NCBI GenBank assembly: GCA_050084515.1
Contig: CM114274.1
Span: 33,294,001 to 33,358,000, forward strand
Direction of reading: 5' to 3'
DNA: 64,000 nt
From: Blasia pusilla
Taxonomy: Eukaryota > Marchantiophyta > Marchantiopsida > Blasiales
Shown: one piece after another, positions 38,574 through 48,233 of the stretch
Numbering within the stretch: the stretch's first letter is position 1
How the letters are laid out: every line of letters starts with the position of its first letter
Made by a program: the position numbers and the translations under genes
Notes under the pieces: generated by a model
The model's database searches: none
Told to the model about the DNA's origin: nothing
The model's input: the letters and a program-made list of their open reading frames with translations, nothing else

Positions 38574-39808
38574 ACCACTGCAACTTTTTAACCATTTCCA
38601 AGCAAGCAGGTGGATTCCGACAGGTTGGCTCTTTCCCTATGAGACCAACTTCTGAGGAATTGTGGCAGGCTTCTACACTTCTGGCTCATTCCCCTAGTAT
38701 CTTCAAACCAGTCGGAGGCTTCTTTTCTTATGTAAGACGTGCCGGATTCTTACTACCTGTAGGATTGCGATTTCGGATTCCCAACTAGTTGGACTTTCGT
38801 GGTTGTAGGGTGGAATGGAATCACTTCTCGAAATCTTTCCTTTGTTATGGTGAGCTTGCTTGCAAGGGATGCAAGCCATGTGATTCCGACGGGCTGCAAG
38901 AGTTGCAACCTATAAAATTCGGACGGGTTGGGAGGGATGCAGCTTCTCGTTTTCTTAGATTTAGGATCTAAATGAAGGGACATCAGTTCCTCTTTACTCC
39001 ATACAGCTAAAAATCTTTTGGTTCAATTATCTTCTCGTGTGTTCACATTTCACAAAAATTGTCTTGAGCAGACACCATTCATTATGGGGCAATTTAGGGG
39101 AGGGCATGATGCAGGCAATAATTCTTGCAGAAAGAGAGGTTGGCATCGTACCCGATGCGCATCCCGGTGAGGTCTCATGACACGTTAACACTTCAGAGAC
39201 ACTTGGGAATGGAGGAAGCTCAACAATTCTCATTTTGGTACAGTGTTGCCAATGGTTTTCCATAATGTATGATGAGTATTGATTCCTTCTGCAAGAAGAG
39301 TCAACAATCATTTACAGGTATTTCCTTGTGCCTTTCTTTTGCAAGAAGAGATGTCAATCCACAATGTCAACCAAATATTCCAAGAAGTTAAACCTTGAAA
39401 AGCACCGCAGTCTGTTGAGACCATCGTTAGAGTCTTTATTTGAACCTTTCATTGGGATGAGATTGCTAGTTGTGGTCAAATTATTTGCCAATGGTCCTCC
39501 AACAAAAATACCCATGGGCACAGCTAACTGTAGACTGAGATAGGCAATGTAAAGAAACTTAGGCTTACATGGAGAGTGAGGGAAAAATGTTTATAGTGAT
39601 CTTATGATGTCTACTTGTTTTTCACCCCCTGAAAAAAGGAGGTTTCTTAAGGCCTGAATGTGGACCACTACCTACTCTCTTCTAAAGATTTCATGAATTT
39701 GAAAGCAAACAAAAATTTCAAATATGTCAAAAAGTTTTGAAGAGAGGAGGCGGTTTTGGCCCTTCTTTTGAAGAGAAATTTTCCTCTCTTCCTCCAGAAT
39801 ACCAGCCC
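38574..39808. mobile_element. E1 right end, beyond the nested insertion
   Basis: Continues the E1 3' flank after E2. It matches L0 13355-14211 and the reverse complement of E2 26109-26930. It ends with the methyltransferase-side terminus CCAGAATACCAGCCC. Relative to L0 and E2 it has about 340 bp of extra sequence (about 39150-39490) and a small deletion near 39085. It holds no complete gene. Confidence 0.85.
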
Positions 39809-39817
39809 CCTGCAACT
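39809..39817. repeat. Right 9-bp target-site duplication of E1 (CCTGCAACT)
   Basis: Differs from the left copy (14623-14631, CCTGGAACT) at one base. Confidence 0.75.
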
Positions 39818-41165
39818 GTACATAGTCCATCACTATTCGAAGAGAGAGATTTTGGATATGAAAGAAGATCTCCAATCGGTGCAGCACATGCGTAAAGAGT
39901 TGATTTAAAAATCCAATCTTGTCACTTAATTATGTAGAAATCGTATGTTATATAAGGATTGAATTGGAGAAAGCAACGAATTCTCTAGAGGCTCGGCGGA
40001 ATCTCTTGCAAAGCTATTTTTGTGCTTTTTCTGTAATGGAATCGCGGTTTCCAATTTCTAACGAGAAAAAGCATGTGAACATGCTTTCCTTGTTTGACAC
40101 TTTGACAAAGCTTAGACATTTATCACACGCAAACACCAACGCGCAGCAACGTAAAATCATAAAATCAGCAAAGCATAAAATTACTCTCTTGATTATCACT
40201 ATCTATCACTAACCAAGGATCTTTTGACCGGCGGAAAACCATCAGCCAAGGCATATGTCAAGAACTTACAAGAATGTTCTTATTGTGCCAGACTCATTTT
40301 GCTCAATAATAGCCGGGGTGCCAACATTTGTTTTAAAAAAGGGCAACGGTTGGGGATTGACAAGAATAGAGATTTGGAAAGAGTTCCATGGTCGAGGATG
40401 AACAAGACGAATGTGAAATGATTGGTGCTATTTCTCGAATTCACAATCTTGACCCCTTCTTCAAACCCTTATTTCCACCCTAGTCCGTAGGACTTGGGCT
40501 TTGGACAATCTGCGTCCCTTCTTCAAACCCTCATTTCCACCCTTGTACGTAGGACTTGGGATTTGGGAAAGGCAATTCTCACGGGACAGAGTTCGGGAGA
40601 GTTCACATGTTTTAAAATTTGTTTTGCTGGAAAAGAATATCCCGCAAATGTAAATATGTTTTTATTTCTTGGCCAACCATGGCTAGCCATGTCATACAAC
40701 ATTATTTAGTACTAGACTAATACTAGTACTAGATCTAGTATTATAATTTACATTTCATTTATATAACAATAAGGTTTAAAAAAATTTTTTTATGATCGAT
40801 CCAAAATTTACACCTTCCTGTTATTTCGTATTTGTTTTAAAACAAGTTGTAACTACATTTAGTTTTACCAACTTGAGTTAGAATCTATATATGGCACTTC
40901 ATGTTTTGGAAATTATAAGATTAATAATTATCCAATTCAATTTTATAAACAAGATAATACTAATCATTAATATGTAGTTCATCCTAGTTGTAAAATAAAA
41001 CTAACATATGAAACGTCAATATTTGAAGTCCGGTTAGTTGTATATGTAGTGCTTTGGGATATAGTTGTAAATATCCTAGTGCTTAAAACATGTATTTCCT
41101 TCTAGTGCTTGAAGAACTTACATATTGGCAATTTCGCGAGCACAGTGGGTGCTATAGAGCAAGAT
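39818..41165. other. AT-rich spacer with a short tandem duplication
   Basis: No gene recognised. A 46-bp unit beginning 'cccttcttcaaaccct' is repeated at about 40454-40499 and 40516-40561. The stretch 40690-41100 is very AT-rich, with 'actagtactag' type repeats. Short open frames (such as 39919-40212 and 40224-40421) show no known motif. Confidence 0.4.
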
Positions 41166-41169
41166 CAGA

Positions 41170-42540
41170 TCCTACAATGAGATTGACGGTTCCAGTGGGA
41201 GGGGACACATGTGTTGTGAGTATGGGAGGATGGTAGAGTACGTGTAGTGCCTCATCCTTAATAGAGAGCACGTTTGGTGCGTCATGCCCATGAGAAGTTG
41301 GATCATTTTGGAGTGAAGCGGACATACAGCTTGCTCCAGATACAATATTGGTGGCAAGGCATGCAGACAGACGTTCAGCACTTTATTTCCAGGTGCATGG
41401 TGTGTGATCAAGTCCGAGCATCGTTCAATGCTCCGAATCCACATTTGTATCCACTTTTGATAATGGGTTTAGGTTAAAAATGGAGTTTGGATCTTGAAAG
41501 GCCTTTGCCTTTGACGGAGCGTCATAGTCATTATGTGTTGGTGATGCTCAAGCACTTCTCAAAATGGATAAAGTTGGTTGCATTGCTTGACAAAGCGAGT
41601 GAGGGAGTGGCGTATGCCTTCCTAGATCAAGTGTTGAGTGATTATGGCGCATCAGCTAAGGTGTTGACAGACAAGGGTACAGAGTTTTGCAGGGAGTTTT
41701 AAGCCTTGTGTGATGAGGCGTTGATCGACCACCGCACCACTTCGAGAGATCATCCTGAGGTAGATGGATTAGCGGAGAGGGTTGTGCAGACGGTGAAGAG
41801 AGGATTGCGCAAATATGGCTAGTAGAGAGGTCACCCAGGAGATTAGGATCTCTAGTTGCCGTGATTGGCGATAGGATATAGATTCAGCAGACATGCATCC
41901 TTAGCGTCTTTCTCACCCTACTTACTTTTCTATGGGCGAGAGCCAGATTTACATGGGGCCATTTGTCGAGATGTTGGTGAGGTGTTGAACCTTGATGACC
42001 CTGATGTATGGATACGAGCATGTTTCTATAGGGTTGAGTTGTTTCGGAGAGTGATGCCCATGACGTTTGGGAACTTGGCGACTCCGCAGCATCGGAATAG
42101 ATTGAGGAATGCGACTATTTGAGGAGGTGGTTATCCACCTACTATCTGGAGGTTTCATCAAGGAGACTATGTCTACTTGCAGTCACATCCAATATCCATG
42201 ATATTGGATGTGACTGCAAGGTGGACTATCTTGAGAGTGTGTGGGGTTTTACGATCTGGTGTCCTCTTACTGGAGGAACGTGATGGTATGGTTTGGAAGG
42301 ACCATGTCCATAATTGTGCGTCATGTCATCTTCCTAAAATTGATGGTAAAGTTGATCCGAGCTTAGCTGTAGGTCCTGCAGGGTTGCGATGTATGTTGTG
42401 TGGTTCTTCCCGTGATGTAGCCACTATGCTAGTCTGTGATGGGTGTTCGAGAGGGTGGCATGTGGCATGTCTGACGTCACCTCTCACTAGGGTTCCTCAG
42501 GGACAATGCATGTATCGTTGATGTACACAGAGTAGGTAGT
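41170..42540 (+). pseudogene. Ty3/gypsy integrase relic with C-terminal PHD finger
   Basis: Interrupted pol fragment. An H2C2 integrase zinc motif is at 41274-41420 (HAHEKLDHFGVKRTY.. then QHFISRCMVCDQV). A catalytic-core portion follows (HYVLVMLKHFSKWIKLVAL; VLSDYGASAKVLTDKGTEF, with Asp at the expected place; then HPEVDGLAERVVQTVKRGL with Glu). Further on, a conserved tail (SGVLLLEERDGMVWKDHV) leads to a PHD-type finger at about 42380-42530 (CMLCGSS..VATMLVCDGCSRGWHVACL). Stops at 41476, 41701 and 41821 show it is dead. No reverse transcriptase is seen upstream, so the element is 5'-truncated. PHD fingers appended to gypsy-type pol are, from my recollection, found in algal and early land-plant elements. 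Confidence 0.75.
42177..42219. repeat. Perfect 19-bp inverted repeat (foldback, 5-nt loop)
   Basis: The arm 42177-42195 (ttgcagtcacatccaatat) is exactly reverse-complementary to 42201-42219, with loop ccatg. It sits inside the gypsy relic, directly after 'aaggagactatgtctac'. The related copy at about 57735 has a different sequence there, so the foldback arose after the copies separated. Confidence 0.9.
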
Positions 42541-42779
42541 TCTAGATTCCGACTTATGTCTGTGACATGGATGACAAGAAGGCGACTACCGATGGGGCGA
42601 CATGAGCACCGACCTTTTTGCTCTTAGCGTCCGAGAGATGTATGTCATGGTAGGTAGGGATAGATGGCTATCTAGAGTAAGAGGGGCGATTGGAGATATT
42701 TTGGTTCTTCTCGCCTGATTTTTTAGAAGGCATGGGGTAGCATGGGATCGTGCGTGTTTATGTGTGTGTTCGGTGACAA

Positions 42780-43290
42780 CGATGTATATTGAGTAGCGAT
42801 GTGTATGCGCACGATAGTTGTCACGTCTTTTAGGATCAATCCGCGAGGTCTAGTAGAGCGTCTTTAGAGATATTGGAGGCCAACCTCGGGAGGTCGAAGA
42901 TGACGTGATGAGGCCACCGGTAATCTGCGAGAGCAAGTTTTCCCTTCGTTTCGGCTCATTGGAGCCATGTAGATAAACTTACTATTTTGGGCAAGTCCCC
43001 ATGTTTGGTAGAATTGACTATCCAGTGGGCTTTGACCCGCTATGGCATGTTAAGAGCCAAGGAGATGACCTGCGAGCATAGGTTACCGTTGAGAGAGCTT
43101 GGGAGAGGGAAGGGGGTATAACTCCAAGAGAGAGCTTAAGAGCTCAGTCTCTCGTTGTTGAATCTCTTGGCACAAAGCGGCGGAGCTATGGTCCCTTGCC
43201 TTGTGAGTATAACCCAAGCCTCTCACTAGGAGAGTGGGTTTGGTTTGACATTGAGAGAGACATGTGAGAGTGCACACATTTGACAGCTAT
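42780..43290 (+). repeat. LTR-like sequence of the gypsy family, copy 1
   Basis: About 0.5 kb homologous to 55140-55670. Shared blocks include 'agcaagttttccctt / agtaagttttccctt', 'aagagccaagg', 'gggagagggaag', 'cggagctatggtcc', 'cttgtgagta' and 'ccaagcctctca'. A further 90-bp piece of the same sequence is at 44350-44440. It follows the PHD-gypsy relic, so a 3' UTR or LTR is likely. Confidence 0.6.
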
Positions 43291-43324
43291 AGTGTTGGGA
43301 GAGATTGGATCTTATTTTTGTTGG

Positions 43325-43975
43325 TCTTTGTGCATCAATAAGCTTGCCTAAAAGTATGCCTATGGTGATATACTTTGAGCTATAGAGTTAACAATCCAAG
43401 AGGTAGAAGTAGCACAATGGGATTTTGCAAATTGAACCCCTATGGTTGATGAAGAAGATAGCTCTTCGAGTAAAGACTGTGAAGACAAGTTGGATTTAAT
43501 TATATAGTCAACATGATAGTGCGAGTAACTCACAATTTTGTCCAAACTTGACCCTCATCTCTATTTTTTTTGTATGAGAATGGTGAGATGAGTTTATGTT
43601 TTGCTCAAGGGAGCCATGTTGATCTAGAAGAGTGACTATCCAACAAAGGTCTGGGTACAACGATTACTAATCCAAATTTTGGAACGAGAGGATGGGCGAG
43701 AAAATGGGTACTTCAAGTAACATGGTGGGTAATTGTCTAAACATATACCCCCTTATCTTGCAAGGTGAAGGGTGTATAGGGGAGATATTAAGCCAACACA
43801 GAGAGGCAACACAATTCGGCATGGGTGGGAGTGAGTCCTCAAACCTCAATAGCTCATATGATTGCATTGATTATGAACAATATGAGGATGATTCAAAGCT
43901 CCGAAATCCTTATGAAGAGATGCGACAACAACGAATAACCACAATCAAGGCTCTGTAGGTAGTTGTGATATTGCG
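43325..43975 (+). repeat. Second copy of the CACTA-relic 3' segment
   Basis: Closely matches about 10275-10890 ('gtgcatcaataagcttgcctaa', 'gaggatgattcaaagctccg', 'ggcatgggtgggagtgag'). It contains an 88-codon open frame (43692-43958) that matches one at 10647-10886 but with no recognised domain. Confidence 0.75.
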
Positions 43976-44450
43976 CCACAATAATTGTAACTTCAAGGAT
44001 ATTTTGGGTCTATTTGCTTGATATATATTCTTCTCATAGATGTATAAGGATTAATTATTATTTACCTTTGTTGGTTGATTGTTGAATTTTGACAAAGGCT
44101 AGAGATATTGGTAGGAGAGAACAACCTTTTTTCGTGCCTGTACACATAAAATTATCCCTACGTGGCTTCACGGTGGAATGTGCATAGAGGCACTACTGTT
44201 CCTACCATGGGAAGTCCTAGTGGACCTCCACCACCATATCCTAGTGAGGCATGGTCCTCTAGTGGGATGCAATGGAATCCAATGACCACACTAGGTGGGT
44301 GGTTCTTCCCCGGACCACCGCCTCAAGGTTATGGTTCATGGCCTTTGTCACGTCGACTAGGATAGATCGATAAGATCTTGTAGAGCGCCTTTACAGATAC
44401 TAGAGGATAGCCTCAGAAGGTGACCTACAAGCATATATTCTCGTGGAGAG

Positions 44451-44452
<2 letters not shown>

Positions 44453-44519
<67 letters not shown>
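44453..44519. repeat. Compound (CT)n(AT)n microsatellite
   Basis: About 21 CT units (44453-44494) running directly into about 12 AT units (44495-44519). Confidence 0.95.
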
Positions 44520-45955
44520 GTAGTGCACCAACCTTGGATCTAGAGTTTTTAGGAGAAGAATTTCCCAACTCCTCAAAATTGAAAGGTCAATATTGAAGGC
44601 CTATTGGATCCATGAAGAACGAGGGACATCGTGAAGTCCTTTGTCATCCCAAAGCAAAGGGGTTGGAATAGGAAGGGAAAATAGATTACTGGATGTCTAC
44701 ATCTGGAAAGACTCGATCGCACATAACGAATTTAAACTATAACGGTTGGCCATGGGGAGGTTTAGAAGTGGTTGTTGTAAGTCATTAACATAACATGCCC
44801 CTCTATTGAATTTCATCTTACATATAAGATCAAAATTTCAATCTCAATTCACACTAACAACATTCTTTGTTTCATATTGTGTGGGATATGTTGAGTTCAA
44901 GGACTTCATGGAAGAGGTATCTCTTCAAGTGAATCTTCAAGATAGGAGGTATCATTGTCTAATCCCAATGGTGCAGAATTTAGTGGAGCTTCACGTGTAA
45001 GTACCGCAATTACATTTTATATGTGAACCTGAATTATGCCATAATTGTATTAATAGGAATCACGTACTATTAGGTAAGAGCCGTGATATTATTAGGATTA
45101 TCAGATTTGGTATGTTGTATTTATAGGGTGTTGAATCTGATCTCACTTCCCATCTTCACGAAGTAGACAGTAGATTGGATTATGGTTTGTAATATATGAA
45201 ATCTCATATTAAACATACGGGAGGGAGATCATGAGAAGAAATGGATTGATCTTCAAACTAGCCATTAATATTTAGAAGCGAAGTTAAATATTCTCATGCG
45301 TATGGTTTCCAAGTTGGCTAGAGGTGGGAAAGAAAGTTAACAAAACCCACCGGCAGATGGAGAACTTTGTAAAAAATCTAGAGCTCCAAAAAGCAAGGTA
45401 AAGTACTTATAGACTTATTTATTTTTTAGTTAGGCGTGCTGTTGTTCTCTTATTTTATAACACATGCTTTTCATGATCAATGTTATAATATGTGTTTCTT
45501 CGACAAGGCGTTTGAGGGAAGAAGAAAGGCTTGTGGATAATTAATTACCAAAGGTGGTCAAACCCAAAAAGTCACCTAAAATAATTGGATAATTGGAATT
45601 ATGGAGGTAAAGAGAGGATGGCATATCCAGATCTTCCTATCAATAGATAGGGAATTCAACCATTGCATTATCTCAAGGTAAGCCGGATATGACAAATTAT
45701 TTGTTTTAGTCCATATTTTAAGCTTATAAACCACTAGGGGTATGCATAGTGAATCAATCTTTCATTTCAATGGGTCTGTGTAATTTTCATGGATGCTCAG
45801 AGGAAAGGAGAGGGAACTCAATCAAACTCCTATTGTGTTAGAGCATACGAAGGGGTTTTTTGTTTTGTATTCCTCTTGTAATATTCGGTAGGAATAAGTA
45901 ATACTTGTCTCTTTTAATGTTGTGGATGTATGAGTTATCTTGCATTGTATATTTT
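44520..45955. other. AT-rich DNA, no gene recognised
   Basis: Short open frames only (such as 44806-45000). Possibly the 5' part of the CACTA relic that follows, but no motif supports this directly. Confidence 0.3.
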
Positions 45956-45959
45956 TTCA

Positions 45960-47363
45960 TGATTTTTATCAATTTTTTTATCTCCTCCATAGCTACTGCA
46001 GTAGTGGACATGGAGACCTTGCCAAAGATAAAAAAGAAGGGGAAGACGACGTACCATGAAGTGGTTGGAAGTGTTGGTAGTGCTTTAGAGGGTGAACTAA
46101 ACACACTCAACAACAAGAATCAAAGAGTAATGGCCTCACGCTTCTACATGGCATGTTTGATGTCTGTGTTTTCCAAAATATAACTCATTGGTTTTATAGT
46201 AAGAGAAGTATCATTATGGAAAGATGCGAGCTTATTTTTGACACCCAACGAGGTGGGAATGGTCAATTTGTTGGATTATTTTCCAATAGGCGGAGTGCTC
46301 ATATTCATCTAATTGTTTTTATATGAATTGGCATATTTGTTGCTAAATTTGGGAGATGAAGTTGACCTCACACAAGCAAATCTTAGTAAGAATGTCTTGG
46401 GGTAAGGGACAGTTTCAGGTTTGTGCGGTCATGCCAAGTTCCATGGGAAAGAGATTGCTTCTAGCATGGTAAGAGTGGACCTTAAGGATATCACCCACCA
46501 CAAGCACCAATTATGCGAGTTTAATACAAATGATGAACCTCCCCAATACACACTTGGAGATGTATTTGGGTCTGCCATCATTTGGCTAAAGTTGAGCTTA
46601 AATAAAGTAGTTCATATTGAATGACTATAGTTATATGCACATCCATTACTACTAGAGTCATGGAAATCAATGACAGTTGTGCATATGACTACGAGAGGTA
46701 TACATACGGCTACCAAAATCATTCATATGATTGATAAAGATATGCATATGACTACCAAAGTTATGCAACTGATAAACAGAGTTAAACGTTTGACTCTACA
46801 ACTTACCAATATAATCAGAGAGGGACATGTGTTAGAAAAGTACATATGTGAAGAAATTCCTTATCTCCACATATGACTCAATCATTTATTCCACGTGTCA
46901 CATTGTAATTTGGAAATCTCCTCGTGGCAATTTGTGGTTTTTCCATTAATTTCTCATCATCATCTGACATGGAATATACGATTGCGTCATTTAATCCTCA
47001 TGTCAAATATGTATGGAGACATATATAGGTCAATCATTTGTTCATATGCATCATAGTCGTTATGCTATGAGTGCCTTTATGACTTATTCATTATACGTGT
47101 TAAACTAAGATTGCCCTACGTGGAAGTAATCTTGCCACGTAAGATGCCAACATGTTAATGTTTTATGACTCATAAGTCATATATAAATAACTCAATACCT
47201 AGTGACTGAAGTCATATACCATAGTGGTAACCTTAGTCATTACATGTAGATAACTTGGTTTATATGCCTCTAATCGTAATGAGTCATACTTAGTCATTTA
47301 CCATAATATATGACTTGAGCTAGTCTTATACGATGGTCATATAATACATGATTTCTTCTAGTG
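45960..47363 (+). mobile_element. Degenerate CACTA-type element end
   Basis: The right boundary is the inverted CACTA terminus ..TTTCTTCTAGTG at 47352-47363 (reverse complement CACTAGAAGAAA). Many AGTCAT / ATGACT motifs at 47090-47340 resemble the subterminal repeats usual in CACTA elements. A frame at 46421-46621 (VRVDLKDITHH.., YTLGDVFGSAIIWLKLSL) resembles the C-terminal part of plant En/Spm ORF1-like (PTTA-type) proteins. Stops are frequent and the left end was not found. Confidence 0.45.
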
Positions 47364-47419
47364 GTTTATGTATTATAGTAAAGTCCCTTTCAATCCATGT
47401 TTTGGTCGTGACTTAATAT

Positions 47420-47730
47420 TTGTGAAGATCGAGTAGCAATCAAGCTCACGAGACACCGAAACTGCTACATTTGGTACTCACATAAAGTAGGGAAGCTTAA
47501 TCTTGGTTAGTCAGTTAAGCACGATTATCTTAACTAGGGTTAGTTAATCAGAGTTAGTCTAATTCAAGACTATGGTTAAGGTTAGGGTTAGGGTTCCTTG
47601 TACATACCCTATATAATTGAGAAGGGGACCAGCCTCCACTCATTCTCTCATTGCAAATTTCATTCTCCATGGTGGCGTGCGAGTGTGAGACGTTTCCCAC
47701 TAGTTATGCTTATTTAGTAGTTTTTCCACA
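47420..47730 (+). repeat. 5' LTR of the copia element
   Basis: 311 bp ending in CCACA, with TATATAAT as a TATA box (about 47609). It contains GGTTAGGGTTAGGGTT, identical to two plant or vertebrate-type telomere units. It has diverged visibly from the 3' LTR. Confidence 0.88.
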
Positions 47731-48233
47731 TGATATCAAAGCGATAGGAGAACATCACTTGAAATTCTTGGTGTTTGAGGAGATAAGAGAGGCAAGAAAA
47801 GGCACAATTTCAATTTGTGAGAAGGAAATTTTGTTCAAAGCTTAGTGGATGCAGATTCCAAGTGGAGTTTTGACGGTGATAAAACTTTCGAGACATTTTA
47901 GAGGGCTTTCCCGGTCAAGTTAGCCTTCTGGGTCCGCAATGGCTATAACTAATCCAAAGGCTGGTTATATTTGTCTTTTAGAGCTCGTCGAGAGCTTTCC
48001 AATGCATCCAAAATCGCTTGGTTTTGACACTTTGAGCTCATGCAGTAGCAATTTCAGTGTAGGAAAGTGCAATTAGTGAAGAAAAGTTGTGGAGTTTGCT
48101 CTCTACATGCCACTTTCGACTAGTGGATCAATTTTGGCAAATTTCGAGTTTTTTTCTCTGTAGGAGTGATCTATGCTTCAATTGGAGCAATAGGAGAGCC
48201 TAAAATCATGTTTAGTGAGTGAAATCATTCGTC

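Larger units (their letters stand above)
14632..39808. mobile_element. E1: large MULE-class transposon (about 12.7 kb), interrupted by nested E2
   Basis: E1 consists of 14632-26108 plus 38574-39808 (about 12.7 kb); the sequence between is the nested E2 and one copy of its target duplication. The left end GGAGGTGCG.. is followed by a purine-rich GA tract. The right end reads ..CCAGAATACCAGCCC. The two ends share only GA-rich similarity rather than long terminal inverted repeats. Contents from left to right are the transposase gene (minus strand), the divergent promoter, the ParB-methyltransferase gene (plus strand), the small 3' exon, and the E2 insertion in the 3' flank. The flanking 9-bp duplications have one mismatch, whereas those of E2 are perfect. 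This fits the nesting order, with E1 the older insertion. Confidence 0.88.

Noticed and set aside
26000-39810. Apparent 13-kb inverted duplication centred near 26.1 kb (chromosome-arm palindrome)
   Set aside because: Explained better by nesting of E2 inside E1 in the opposite orientation: exact 9-bp duplications, shared termini, and E1 continuing uninterrupted after 38573.
44162-44365. Gly/Pro-rich ORF (PSGPPPPYPSEAW)
   Set aside because: Low-complexity and short, with no homologous frame found in the window; insufficient support for a gene.
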